Positions 54,172-63,484 are shown, counted from the first letter of the stretch. The stretch: DNA of 64,000 bases from Exiguobacterium sp. s146 (GCF_018618415.1 NZ_JACSMA010000003.1:1-64000); one strand, 5' to 3'. Translations and numbers: made by a program. Notes: a model not told the origin generated them from the letters alone.

Positions 54172-54388
54172 CGCTTTTCCTCCTAATACGTTCCAACCGT
54201 GGATTTGTGTGTGTTTGGTTGGTCTTTCTATGAAACCCCCAAATTGGTACTGTGCGTCGCGTTTTCTCGTTTCAGCGACTACATATTTCATATGACGAAG
54301 ATGATTATTGCACCGATTCGTGAAAAAGACAACCCCTTTTTCTTCGACACAATCCGCCATTCTGTCAAAGTTGTGAACACGCCTGATA

Positions 54389-54889
54389 TTATCGCTTGAA
54401 ACCGGCCTGTTTCAACATCTCTTCGAGCTCCGTTCTTGCAATCAGACGAACTTGATTTGGCTCTGCCAATTCGTACGCACTCTCCGTATAAGACGAGTTC
54501 GTCACGACCCACCCTTCGTTCACCCCATAGTATGGGACAGACGCTGCGACTTGTTGGACCGCCTCGAGTCCGACCGCTTTTTCATAGCGCTTCGCTTGGA
54601 CGGCGATTGACCATCCATCCTCTGCCTCAAGCAACAGGTCCGCCCCGAAGTCACGAGACGCCGGCGTCACCGTCACCGTGTAACCGAGGGCGGTGAACAC
54701 TTCTTCTAAAAACAATTCAAACTCACGACCGTCCATTCGATCGATGCGGTGAATCGTCGACAGACGCATCCGCCAGATGAGCCAGAGCAAGCCGATGCCT
54801 AAACACGCGACGATACTCCATATCGGCGCATCTCCCCACCATAATCCGATGGCGATCAACAAGCTGAGTCCCATTCCCTTCACATCCAT
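54389..54889 (-). CDS. Membrane-anchored Mrr-like restriction endonuclease-fold protein
   Basis: 166 residues. One or two N-terminal membrane segments (LSLLIAIGLWWG, IWSIVACLGIGLLWLIW) precede an Mrr_cat domain. It has DGREFELFLEEVFTALGYTVTVT, the acidic residue in RDFGADLLLE and the (Q)xK element in IAVQAKRY, so the PD-(D/E)xK core looks intact. Membrane-tethered Mrr-like nucleases are common in Bacillota. No methylase is nearby, so it is not a classical restriction system. Confidence 0.82.
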   Translation of the reverse strand: MDVKGMGLSLLIAIGLWWGDAPIWSIVACLGIGLLWLIWRMRLSTIHRIDRMDGREFELFLEEVFTALGYTVTVTPASRDFGADLLLEAEDGWSIAVQAKRYEKAVGLEAVQQVAASVPYYGVNEGWVVTNSSYTESAYELAEPNQVRLIARTELEEMLKQAGFKR

Positions 54890-55008
54890 CGTCCTCTCTA
54901 TCTGTTCTTGTCTTCACTTTACCGTTTGGAGGCAGGAAAACAAAGGGGGAGCTGTCGAATGTATTGAAGATGTACCCGTGTGACATAGAGAAGGAGGGAT
55001 CATCGTTA

Positions 55009-57183
55009 ATGGAGAATCAAGGACATCTCCAAAACGAATTGCTGCACGCCTTGCCTTACGGTGTAGCGTTAATTACGACGGACGGGACGATCGTCCAAGC
55101 GAACCGGCCGTTCTTAGAGCAATTCCCTGAAGACTTACAAACGCGAACGAACATCTTTCATATGGTCAACCAATCACCGATTACGATGGAACTATCGAGA
55201 CGGATGGAACAAGGATTGCCTTGGACATACGAGATGCCAACAATCCGCATCCATGCCATCCCGAACGGTGACGTCTATATCTTATCAATTGAACCGCTCC
55301 CGCTCGATACGCGCGTGACGGTCCAACATAACGCGTTCGAAGCGATGATGCACACCGAACTCGATATGGCGATGATTATGACCGATGCCAATCTGTTAAT
55401 CAATCGCTTCAATAAAGGGGCAACCGCGCTGTTCGGCTACGAGCCGCACGAAGTACTCTATGAAATGACCCCGTTCGGTCTGTTCGAATCACGCGAACTG
55501 AGCGAAAAGCGGACCCATTATCAAGACGAGACGGAGCGGCTGTTGTCATTCGAACAGATGTTGCGTGTGGCGCTAGACCGTGGCGACCGGGAATGGAAGT
55601 TCCAACGAAAAGATCGGACCCATTTCGTCGGAAAACTGTTCATGCATCCGGTCTATGAACAAGATCGCGTCATCGGCTTTTTCTTTTTCGTCTTCGACGT
55701 CAGCCCTGAAATCGCCTTGAAAGGCGAATTATTGCATAAAGAACAACGATATCGCATGTTCGCCGAATCGGTCATTGAAGCCGTCCTGTTTCACGAAGGA
55801 GGGACCATCTTAGATGCGAACAAGGCGGCCGAGTCGATTTTCCGAATCCCGGCGGAACAGATGGTCGGGCGCCAGACGATTGAATTTATCGCCGAAGGTT
55901 ACCGAGCTGACGTATTGCGCCGCATCCGGAACCACATCCAAACACCGTACGAGGTCATCGGCCGGCGTGAGGACGGGACGTTCCTCGAGATGGAAGTATA
56001 TCCGAAGGAAGTGACGTTCCAAGGCCAGACACTCCGTGTCGCCGTCATGCGCGACATTAGCGACCGGAAGAAAGTCGAGCGGATGCTCGAACGGGAGAAG
56101 AACGCCATCGCCCGGCAGCGGGACATCATCCAATCGATTTTACAGGCGTCCAATGAAGCGTTCGTTTTGACCGAATCGAACGGCAGCGTCCTGTTTATGA
56201 ACGTGCACGCCCGTCGCCTGCTCGATTTGCCAGGAATCGCCCCGAACAAGATGCAAGAGCGCATCCCACTCCTGTCGACGTTCCGCCCGCGCGACCGCAC
56301 CGAGATGTTGAAAAAAATCGACTTGTTGCTCGACGGTTCGGCCCGCGAAGTGTCGATGCGCTTCTCCATCCCACAACCGAACGATCGGGACGAGCAGTAT
56401 TATGAGATGTACGGGACCGGTATGGATACGAAACGCCAAATCGGCATGGACAGCGGCTTCTTATTCGTGTTCCGCAACCGGACCGAGGAAGAACGGATGG
56501 ACCAAATCAAAAATGAATTGGTCAGCACCGTCTCGCACGAACTCCGCACCCCACTCTCGTCGCTGTCGGGATATATCGAGCTGATGCTCGCCCGCGACTT
56601 GAGTCCCGAGAAGCGCGAGCGTTACTTAAAGACGATGGCGAAAGAAGCGAAGCGTTTGACCGACCTGTTGAACGATTTTCTCGACATTCAGCGCATGGAA
56701 GACGGCAACCAAGAGTATAAGAAAGACCATTTCGTCTTGAATGAACTCGTCCGTGACGTCGTCGAACGCTTCCGCGAGACGAGCAACCATTCCATCCATT
56801 TCGATGACGCCGATGAAGCGCTCCACCTCGTCGCCGATCAGGACCGCATCGAGCAGGTCATCATCAACTTGCTATCGAACGCCATCAAGTATTCCCCGAA
56901 CCATCACGAGATTGAGGTGCGGGTGCGCAAAGAACGCAGCCAAGCCCACGTCTCGATTCAAGACTTTGGCATCGGGATTCCGGAGCATGCGTTCGAAGAA
57001 CTGTTCAAGAAGTTTTATCGTGTCGACAACTCGGATACACGTCAAATCGGCGGGACGGGTCTCGGGCTATCCATCTGTAAGGAAATTATCGAATCGCATG
57101 GCGGAAGTATCGAGGTCGAGTCGAGCGTTGGCGTTGGCTCGACATTCACGTTCACGTTGGACTTAGCGGAGGAGACACTATGA
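55009..57183 (+). CDS. Soluble multi-PAS sensor histidine kinase
   Basis: 724 residues without membrane segments. Three to four PAS-type domains fill about 15-495, with PAS features such as LPYGVALITTDGTIVQANRPF, ADANLLINRFNKGATALFGYEPHE and EGGTILDANKAAESIFRIPAEQMVGRQ. The HisKA domain has the phosphorylated His510 in SHELRTPLSSLSG, and the HATPase domain has N box NLLSNAIKYSPN and G boxes DFGIGIPE and GGTGLGLSICKEI. ATG at 55009 after GGAGGG. No response regulator adjoins it; instead the next gene is a reductase overlapping by 4 bp. Confidence 0.93.
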   Translation: MENQGHLQNELLHALPYGVALITTDGTIVQANRPFLEQFPEDLQTRTNIFHMVNQSPITMELSRRMEQGLPWTYEMPTIRIHAIPNGDVYILSIEPLPLDTRVTVQHNAFEAMMHTELDMAMIMTDANLLINRFNKGATALFGYEPHEVLYEMTPFGLFESRELSEKRTHYQDETERLLSFEQMLRVALDRGDREWKFQRKDRTHFVGKLFMHPVYEQDRVIGFFFFVFDVSPEIALKGELLHKEQRYRMFAESVIEAVLFHEGGTILDANKAAESIFRIPAEQMVGRQTIEFIAEGYRADVLRRIRNHIQTPYEVIGRREDGTFLEMEVYPKEVTFQGQTLRVAVMRDISDRKKVERMLEREKNAIARQRDIIQSILQASNEAFVLTESNGSVLFMNVHARRLLDLPGIAPNKMQERIPLLSTFRPRDRTEMLKKIDLLLDGSAREVSMRFSIPQPNDRDEQYYEMYGTGMDTKRQIGMDSGFLFVFRNRTEEERMDQIKNELVSTVSHELRTPLSSLSGYIELMLARDLSPEKRERYLKTMAKEAKRLTDLLNDFLDIQRMEDGNQEYKKDHFVLNELVRDVVERFRETSNHSIHFDDADEALHLVADQDRIEQVIINLLSNAIKYSPNHHEIEVRVRKERSQAHVSIQDFGIGIPEHAFEELFKKFYRVDNSDTRQIGGTGLGLSICKEIIESHGGSIEVESSVGVGSTFTFTLDLAEETL

Positions 57184-58250
57184 ACCATTACGCTTTCACC
57201 GGTTTTCCTGGCTTTTTAGCCGGCAAGATAATCACACATCTCGCGTCATTACCGAATCAAATCGGGACGATTTACGCGCTCCACCTCCCGACCGAACGTT
57301 CCGGGGCACTCGCCTTGAAACAGGAGTTATTGGACACGACATCGTTACGAGACGATCAGCTCGTCCTCGTCGAGGCCGATATCACGTTGCCCGAAGTCGT
57401 GATTGACCCGATCATGCGCTCTGTCATCGAGCGTGAAGTGAATTACGTGTTTCACTTGGCGGCCGCTTACGACTTGAGCATCCCGTATGACATCGGGTAT
57501 CGCATCAACCTGCTCGGGACGAAGCATATCACCTCGCTGGCGAAACGGGCGCCACAGTTGAAACGGTATGTCTACTTCAGCACCGCCTACGTGTCCGGAC
57601 GCCGCCAAGGGACCGTCTATGAGAACGAGTTATGGCACCGCGTCCGTTTTAAAAACCATTACGAGGCGACGAAGTATGAGGCCGAGGCCATCGTCTCGCG
57701 CGAGCTTGGCTCGATGCCGGTGACCATCATCCGTCCGGGCATCGTCATCGGCCACAGTGAGACCGGCGAGACGAAAAAGTTTGACGGGGTCTACTTCGTC
57801 TTGAAACTGATGGATCAACTTCGTCAAGCCGCCCCACTCCCGTACATCGGGCGACAAAATATCGAGGTGAACCTCGTTCCCTACGATTACGTCGTCGAGG
57901 CGACCGCATATCTCGCCCATGCACCGGTCGGGTTGAAGCGGACATTTCATTTGACCGACCCGTTCCCGCACGGGGCCCGTGAAGTGTATCGCATGATTCA
58001 TGAAGAGATGTTCGGTCGCCCTCCACGCGGGACGATTCCGCATGCGGTCGCGGAGACCGGATTCTCGGCGTTGCATCTGTCGGAACGTTACGGGGTTCCG
58101 CGCGAGCTGCTCGCCTACTTTAAGCATCAAGTCCATTTCGATACGACCCAAACGCTGCGCGCACTGAGCGGCACCGATATCGTCTGTCCGGATTTAAAAG
58201 ATTATCTGCCGAAAGTCGTCGCCTATTACGAGAAACACAAAAAGCCCTGA
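57180..58250 (+). CDS. Extended SDR / fatty acyl-CoA reductase-like NAD(P)-binding protein
   Basis: 356 residues. The nucleotide motif is TGFPGFLAGKI, the pattern of the NAD_binding_4 (male-sterility) family that includes thioester reductases. The active site shows FSTAYVSG and Tyr161/Lys165 in YEATKYEAE. The substrate is unknown; reduction of an acyl thioester or modification of a sugar nucleotide are both possible. It is translationally coupled to the kinase gene (ATGA). Confidence 0.8.
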   Translation: MNHYAFTGFPGFLAGKIITHLASLPNQIGTIYALHLPTERSGALALKQELLDTTSLRDDQLVLVEADITLPEVVIDPIMRSVIEREVNYVFHLAAAYDLSIPYDIGYRINLLGTKHITSLAKRAPQLKRYVYFSTAYVSGRRQGTVYENELWHRVRFKNHYEATKYEAEAIVSRELGSMPVTIIRPGIVIGHSETGETKKFDGVYFVLKLMDQLRQAAPLPYIGRQNIEVNLVPYDYVVEATAYLAHAPVGLKRTFHLTDPFPHGAREVYRMIHEEMFGRPPRGTIPHAVAETGFSALHLSERYGVPRELLAYFKHQVHFDTTQTLRALSGTDIVCPDLKDYLPKVVAYYEKHKKP

Positions 58251-58269
58251 CCAGGGCTTTTTGTGTTTC
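58234..58269 (+). terminator. Bidirectional terminator overlapping the SDR stop codon
   Basis: Perfect 16-bp arms starting AAACACAAAAAGCCCT on either side of the stop region. The convergent K+ transporter gene ends inside its right arm. Confidence 0.8.
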
Positions 58270-59647
58270 ATCCGATTAACAATTTCTCTTTTGGATAGCG
58301 AATCTTCCGATCCATCTGGCGCGCGACCGTGAACAGAATCGTCAACGAGCCGACACGACCGAGCAACATCATGAACATGATGAGACTTTTGCCCGCATCG
58401 TTCAATTCTGTTGTGACTCCGAGCGACAATCCGACCGTCCCGAAGGCCGAGACCGTCTCAAACAAGAGCGCCGTCGCCGGAATATGACCGTTCGTCAAGA
58501 TGGTCAGTGCGGTAATCAATAAGATAAAGAAGAAACTGGTGATGGCCACGACGTACGCCTTTTTAATTTGAAACGCATCAATCGTCCGCTCCAAGATGAC
58601 CGTCTCTTTCTTCCCGACGATGAACGCCCACATATCGGCCAAGATGACAGCCACCGTTGTCACTTTAATCCCCGACCCTGTCGAGGCGGCGCCGGCCCCG
58701 ATATACATAAGAATGATCATGACGCCAATCGAAATCGGCGCCATCGTCGTCAGGTCGATTGTGTTAAAGCCTGCCGTTCGCGTCGTCACCGCTTGGAAGA
58801 AAGTGACGTGCATCGCTTCACCGAACGGGCGGCCATACAGCCCACCTTCATTCGACACCCACTCGAACAACATGAGCGAGAACCAGGCGATTCCGTTGAC
58901 GATGACGAGTGAAGCAATCATGATTTTCGAATGGAGGGCGAGACGTTTCCAACGTTTCACCTCGGTCGCGTCGGCGATGGTCGTAAAACCGAGCCCCCCA
59001 ATCATGAGCAACACGGCGATGGTGATGACGATGGCCGTGTTCTGCTCGAACTGCATCAAATTATCCGGCCATAGGGCGAATCCGGCATTGTTGAACGCTG
59101 ACACCGCATGGAAGAACCCGTAGTAAAGCGCCTCACCGAAACGGTACTCACCCGTGCTATACAATTCGACCGTCAAAAACAACATGCCGAGAAACTGGAC
59201 GATGAGCGTCGTGAAGACGATGTTGCGGACGAGACGCACCGTACCACCGGGTCCCGACAAGTTGAGTGATTCTTGGAGCAAGATGCGCTGCTTTAAACCG
59301 ATTTTCTTTCCGAGCACACTGAGCAGCATGAGCGCGACCGTCATGAAGCCGAGACCGCCGACTTGAATCAACGCGACGATAACGAGCTCGCCGAACGTAT
59401 TAAACGAGGTGCCAATATCGATCGTCGATAATCCGGTCACCGTTCCGGCCGACGTCGCGATGAACAGACAGTCAATCCATGACACGGGCTGTGTCTGCGC
59501 GAACGGCATATAGAGTAACGTCGCCCCTAAAAAAATGGCGAGCAAAAAGCCTGTCGCGATAAAACGGGCCGGCTTTTCAAACACGAGCCGGTAAAGCGCC
59601 TCGATTCGTTTTATGCGCAATTCCCGTACGGTCAATCGATGTCGCAT
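58268..59647 (-). CDS. ktrB: Trk/Ktr-type potassium uptake channel subunit (KtrB-like)
   Basis: 459 residues with eight membrane helices and four P-loop-like repeats: TSAGTVTGLST, AVSAFNNAGFAL, AVTTRTAGFNTID and SAFGTVGLSLG, each with the filter glycine. This is the length of KtrB/KtrD rather than proteobacterial TrkH. The regulatory KtrA/KtrC subunit is not in the window, as for Bacillus ktrD. GAAGGAGATAGC precedes the ATG. Confidence 0.92.
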   Translation of the reverse strand: MRHRLTVRELRIKRIEALYRLVFEKPARFIATGFLLAIFLGATLLYMPFAQTQPVSWIDCLFIATSAGTVTGLSTIDIGTSFNTFGELVIVALIQVGGLGFMTVALMLLSVLGKKIGLKQRILLQESLNLSGPGGTVRLVRNIVFTTLIVQFLGMLFLTVELYSTGEYRFGEALYYGFFHAVSAFNNAGFALWPDNLMQFEQNTAIVITIAVLLMIGGLGFTTIADATEVKRWKRLALHSKIMIASLVIVNGIAWFSLMLFEWVSNEGGLYGRPFGEAMHVTFFQAVTTRTAGFNTIDLTTMAPISIGVMIILMYIGAGAASTGSGIKVTTVAVILADMWAFIVGKKETVILERTIDAFQIKKAYVVAITSFFFILLITALTILTNGHIPATALLFETVSAFGTVGLSLGVTTELNDAGKSLIMFMMLLGRVGSLTILFTVARQMDRKIRYPKEKLLIG

Positions 59648-59800
59648 CTCGCTATCTCCTTCAAATCAAGTTTTCTAAGGCTCATATTACTCCTCACGTA
59701 TAAAATTGCCAACTAGAAAAATGTATCGCTAACTGTTTGCCAGATTTTTTGGTAATATGAGAGATAGACTTTATGAATGTTGAGGAGGTTGAATGAAACC

Positions 59801-60040
59801 GTGGACCCTAGTACGGTAGATCATTCGCTAACGGATGTCTCGCGAAGGTTGGAGCGTCAGTCACAATGCATGCCCGCCCATCTTTATTTCCAGCTCGAAG
59901 AACTGCTACATTGGTCACTTGATCAAGAAGTTGTGAATCAATTGTACGCATTATTAAAAAAATACGACGTGTTAACCGATATAGAGCGTGAAGAACGAAA
60001 TATCAGCATCCAAATGCTGATTGACGAAAACGGCGCTTAA
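59801..60040 (+). CDS. Small hypothetical protein upstream of motAB
   Basis: 79 residues, helical and charged: MPAHLYFQLEELLHWSLDQEVVNQLYALLKKYDVL. No family recognised. I choose GTG 59801, 12 nt after AGGAGG. An ATG at 59777 has no site, and the ATG at 59793, well placed for AGGAGG, opens only an eight-codon frame. A terminator lies between this gene and motA. Confidence 0.55.
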   Translation: MDPSTVDHSLTDVSRRLERQSQCMPAHLYFQLEELLHWSLDQEVVNQLYALLKKYDVLTDIEREERNISIQMLIDENGA

Positions 60041-60056
60041 CCATCGGGAACGCATT

Positions 60057-60089
60057 TGCGGGAGACGAGTTAAGTCTCTCGCTTTTTTT
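60057..60089 (+). terminator. Terminator or attenuator before motA
   Basis: Arms GCGGGAGAC/GTCTCTCGC (one mismatch) with a 7-nt loop and T7. It ends 38 bp before the motA start, leaving no room for a promoter of normal type. Confidence 0.75.
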
Positions 60090-60126
60090 GTCTCCTGATT
60101 TTTTTAGAAAGGTGGAAAACATAGAC

Positions 60127-60909
60127 ATGGATGTCGTCACGTTAGTAGGACTCATACTTGGGTTCCTCACCCTCGTCGGAGGAATGGTATTGAAAGGAGC
60201 CGGGATTGCCCCGCTCATCAACCCGGCAGCACTCGTCATCATTTTTGTCGGGACAGCAGCCGCGGTCAGTATCGCCGTCTCGAAAGAACAACTGCAAAAC
60301 GTACCAAAGTTATTCGGAATTCTCTTCAAAAAGCAAGAGCTGCCAAGTAAGTCTGGACTGTTGACGCAGTTCGTCGACTTGTCGACACAAGCGCGTAAAG
60401 AAGGACTCTTGTCGCTTGAGACCGCGCTCGAACAAGTCGAAGAACCGTTCTTGAAACAAGGCATGATGATGGTCATCGACGGCCAACCGTCCGAGTATAT
60501 CGCCGAGGTCATGTCGCGCGATATCGAGAACATGGAGCAACGCCACAAAGCGAACTCGGACATCTTCACCCAGGCCGGCACATATGCGCCGACACTCGGA
60601 GTTCTCGGAGCCGTCATCGGATTGATTGCGGCCCTAAAGGATTTGTCCGATATCGAAAAACTCGGGCACGCGATTTCAGCCGCGTTCGTCGCGACATTGT
60701 TCGGGATTTTCACAGGATACGTGCTCTGGTTCCCGTTCGCCAATAAATTGAAGCAATATTCGAAGAGCGAGGTCATCATCAAAGAGATGATGATTGAAGG
60801 GATTCTCTCGATTCAAAGTGGGGAGTCGCCGAAGACGTTAGAAGATAAACTGTCTGTGTATTTGTCTCCAAAGGAGCGAGTCGACTATGAAGCGCAAAAA
60901 GAAGCATGA
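60127..60909 (+). CDS. motA: Flagellar stator protein MotA
   Basis: Proton-channel stator subunit, 260 residues with four membrane helices. The diagnostic element is AGTYAPTLGVLGAVIGLIAALKDL (helix 3), followed by LGHAISAAFVATLFGIFTGYVLWFPFANKL. This is closer to MotA than to the sodium-type MotP as I recall the two Bacillus sequences. Start at ATG 60127 after AAAGGTGG. The end overlaps motB by 23 bp. Confidence 0.93.
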   Translation: MDVVTLVGLILGFLTLVGGMVLKGAGIAPLINPAALVIIFVGTAAAVSIAVSKEQLQNVPKLFGILFKKQELPSKSGLLTQFVDLSTQARKEGLLSLETALEQVEEPFLKQGMMMVIDGQPSEYIAEVMSRDIENMEQRHKANSDIFTQAGTYAPTLGVLGAVIGLIAALKDLSDIEKLGHAISAAFVATLFGIFTGYVLWFPFANKLKQYSKSEVIIKEMMIEGILSIQSGESPKTLEDKLSVYLSPKERVDYEAQKEA

Positions 60910-61663
60910 CCATGAGGAACATATCCCGGAAGGTTGGTTAATCCCTTACGCCGATTTATTGACGCTCTTGCTCGCCCTCTTCATCGTCTTGTTCGCCTCG
61001 AGTAACATCGACCAGACGAAACTCGAGAAAATGTCTCAATCCTTTAATCAAGTGTTCTCCGGCGGGACGAGCGTGTTCCATGCGTCGACCGCCTCGAACA
61101 GTGACATCAGCCGCACGAACAAGACGGACACGACGGCGAACCCTCGGACCTATGAGCTCGCCAAACTCGATGAGTTAAAAGAAGAGGTCAACCAATATAT
61201 CGAAAAAAATGGTCTCGAGAATGAAATCGAGGCCACCATCAACTCGAGCGGTCTCGTTCTGACGATTCAAGATCGCGCCTTATTCAGTATGGGTGAAGCG
61301 ACGCTCGACCCGGACGCACAAGCAGTCGCCCGTTCAATCAGCGGCATCCTTGAACAGGCCGGCAACCGTGAGATCGTCGTATCAGGTCACACCGATAACA
61401 TCCCGATCAATACGGCCCGCTTCCCGTCGAACTGGGAACTCAGCTCGGCCCGGGCCACGGCTTTCATGCGCGGACTGTTGACGAACGACGCTTTGAATCC
61501 TGGACAATTCACGCTCGCCAGTTACGGAGAGTATCAACCGATTGCGACGAACGACACCGAAGCCGGGCGCTCGAAAAACCGGCGCGTCGAAGTGTTGATT
61601 AAACCACTCGTCGATTTATCAGAAGGTTCACCGAAGATGCTTGAGACGATTGTCTTGCCATAA
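60887..61663 (+). CDS. motB: Flagellar stator protein MotB
   Basis: 258 residues. One membrane helix carries the proton-binding aspartate D23 in PYADLLTLLLALFIVLFAS. A plug/linker region follows, then a C-terminal OmpA-like peptidoglycan-binding domain (VSGHTDNIPI, NWELSSARATAFMRGL, GRSKNRRVEVLI). Pairs with MotA in the same operon. Confidence 0.95.
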   Translation: MKRKKKHDHEEHIPEGWLIPYADLLTLLLALFIVLFASSNIDQTKLEKMSQSFNQVFSGGTSVFHASTASNSDISRTNKTDTTANPRTYELAKLDELKEEVNQYIEKNGLENEIEATINSSGLVLTIQDRALFSMGEATLDPDAQAVARSISGILEQAGNREIVVSGHTDNIPINTARFPSNWELSSARATAFMRGLLTNDALNPGQFTLASYGEYQPIATNDTEAGRSKNRRVEVLIKPLVDLSEGSPKMLETIVLP

Positions 61664-61697
61664 AAAAATCCCACTCTGTCGAGAGTGGGATTTTTCG
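61664..61697 (+). terminator. Bidirectional terminator after motB
   Basis: Arms AAAAATCCCACTCT/AGAGTGGGATTTTT with a 4-nt loop, T5 after it on plus and A-rich flank for minus-strand use. Confidence 0.88.
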
Positions 61698-63122
61698 TTA
61701 TCGGGTCCATTCGAAGTATTTGCGTGACAAATCCGTGAGCGGGCTATTGAACAAGCGCTTCCGCCAGTAAAGGTCGGCCACTTTTTTCACGGCCTCGCTG
61801 CGTGACGGATATGGATACACCATCCGCGACAGTTTGCCGATTTTATCGCCGCGTTGCATCGCATAAACGACAATTTGCATCCAATCCCCGGCGGTCATCC
61901 CGACGGCGTGTCCGCCGATGATTTTGCCGTTCTTGCGCGTAATGATTTTGACGAAACCGGTCTCTTGCCGGTCAGCGACGAAGCGGTCGACCTCGGACAG
62001 TTTCGCTTCAAACACCTCGACATCGTCACCGTGGCGCTCCCGTGCCTCGGCCTCGGTCATGCCGACATGGAACACTTCCGGGTCCGTGAACGTAATCCAC
62101 GGCATCTTCGTGTAGTCGACCTTGTTCCATAGTCCGAACAAGGCGTTGGCCACGACCGCCTTGCCTTCCTCGCCGGCCGCATGCGTGAACGGTAATGTCT
62201 TGATTGTATCGCCAATCGCAAAGATATGAGGTTGTGACGTGCGGTACGTCGACGTGACGTCGACAAATCCATCTTTGACGTGGACGTGAGCCCGGTCGAG
62301 TCGAAGCGCATCGATTCTCGGTTTCCGTCCTGTCGCCACGAGCAGCTTGTCCGCCTCATACGTGACGGTCTCACCAGCGATGTCGCCGGTGACGTGAATG
62401 CGTCCCGCGACTTCCGAGACTTGGCTGATGTTGATGCCGATTTTGAGGCGCATCGCCATCTCGAGCTGGGAACGGAGCAGCTTGCTGACCGATTCGTCTT
62501 CTCGCGGCAAGAACGTGTCCTGAGCCTCGAGCACGGTCACTTGGGTACCGAGACGGGCGAACGACTGCGCGAGCTCGAGACCGATCGTTCCGGCCCCGAT
62601 GACGATGATGCTCTCCGGCAGCGTCTCTTCTTCAAACACTTGCTCGTTCGTTAAGTATGGTACGGTGTCCAGGCCGTCAATCGGGGGAACGGTCGGTTGC
62701 GATCCGGTCGCGATGACGAACTTCTTCCCAATCAACAAGTCGTCGCCGACTTTCAGTTCATATGGACTTTGGAACGAGGCCTCGCCGATATATACGTCGA
62801 CCCCTAGTTTTTCAAAGCGCTCTGTGCCGTCGTGATCTTGAATGATGGCACGGGCACGATCGACCCGCGCCTTCGTCGTCTGATAATGAGCTGGCCCGTC
62901 AAACTCGGCTCCGAGCACGCGGGCCGCTTGCATCATGCTGTTCGCTTCCTTCGAAGCTGCAATCAACGCCTTCGACGGGATACACCCGACGTGAAGACAG
63001 TCACCGCCAAGGTGTTTTTTCTTTTCAATCAAGGCGACTTTCGCGCCTAGATTTGCGGCACCGGCCGCGACCGTCATCCCGGCCGCACCTCCACCGATGA
63101 CAATCAACTGATAATCCTTCAT
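61698..63122 (-). CDS. Class I pyridine nucleotide-disulfide oxidoreductase (RclA/MerA-like)
   Basis: 474-residue FAD enzyme. FAD motif VIGGGAAGMTVAAGAANLG, redox disulfide in GGDCLHVGCIPSKA, NAD(P) motif VIGAGTIGLELAQSFARLG and second FAD motif HIFAIGDTIKTLPFTHAAGEEG. The C-terminus has YPYPSRSEAVKKV instead of the HAHPT.SE active-site histidine of lipoamide dehydrogenase, so another disulfide, metal or quinone substrate is likely. It overlaps the DUF1499 gene by 4 bp. Confidence 0.88.
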   Translation of the reverse strand: MKDYQLIVIGGGAAGMTVAAGAANLGAKVALIEKKKHLGGDCLHVGCIPSKALIAASKEANSMMQAARVLGAEFDGPAHYQTTKARVDRARAIIQDHDGTERFEKLGVDVYIGEASFQSPYELKVGDDLLIGKKFVIATGSQPTVPPIDGLDTVPYLTNEQVFEEETLPESIIVIGAGTIGLELAQSFARLGTQVTVLEAQDTFLPREDESVSKLLRSQLEMAMRLKIGINISQVSEVAGRIHVTGDIAGETVTYEADKLLVATGRKPRIDALRLDRAHVHVKDGFVDVTSTYRTSQPHIFAIGDTIKTLPFTHAAGEEGKAVVANALFGLWNKVDYTKMPWITFTDPEVFHVGMTEAEARERHGDDVEVFEAKLSEVDRFVADRQETGFVKIITRKNGKIIGGHAVGMTAGDWMQIVVYAMQRGDKIGKLSRMVYPYPSRSEAVKKVADLYWRKRLFNSPLTDLSRKYFEWTR

Positions 63123-63484
63123 CTCATCAACCTCCGATATCGTTCACTTACGTCTTGCATCCGTTTCCGGTTCACGCCAAAGTCAGAATGACCGAGTCGT
63201 GACGCCGAACGGAAATGAACGTGTCTCGTCTCATCGTCAAATCGAAATTCGACGTCATCTTTGAATCGCATCAGTTTCGTCGTGACGACGTAATGGAGCG
63301 TGTCTTCCGTCTCTTCGACGAGCTCGGTCCGAGGCAGTTGTCCCATGACCATTTTGATGGTCTCGATGCTGTGGGCACGATCCCGTCCATACGGAAGCGG
63401 GTTCATGCGCAACGCCTCAATGGATGTTTCGGTCGAAACGGCGTTCGGACTGCCTGATAACGGCTTCAATGATTTCGTTGCCAT
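63119..63484 (-). CDS. DUF1499 family protein
   Basis: 121 residues. The C-terminal half MRFKDDVEFRFDD...VHFRSASRLGHSDFGVNRKRM is the DUF1499 signature. Function unknown. The Shine-Dalgarno GGGAGG is the 3' arm of the terminator hairpin upstream. Coupled by ATGA to the oxidoreductase. Confidence 0.85.
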   Translation of the reverse strand: MATKSLKPLSGSPNAVSTETSIEALRMNPLPYGRDRAHSIETIKMVMGQLPRTELVEETEDTLHYVVTTKLMRFKDDVEFRFDDETRHVHFRSASRLGHSDFGVNRKRMQDVSERYRRLMR

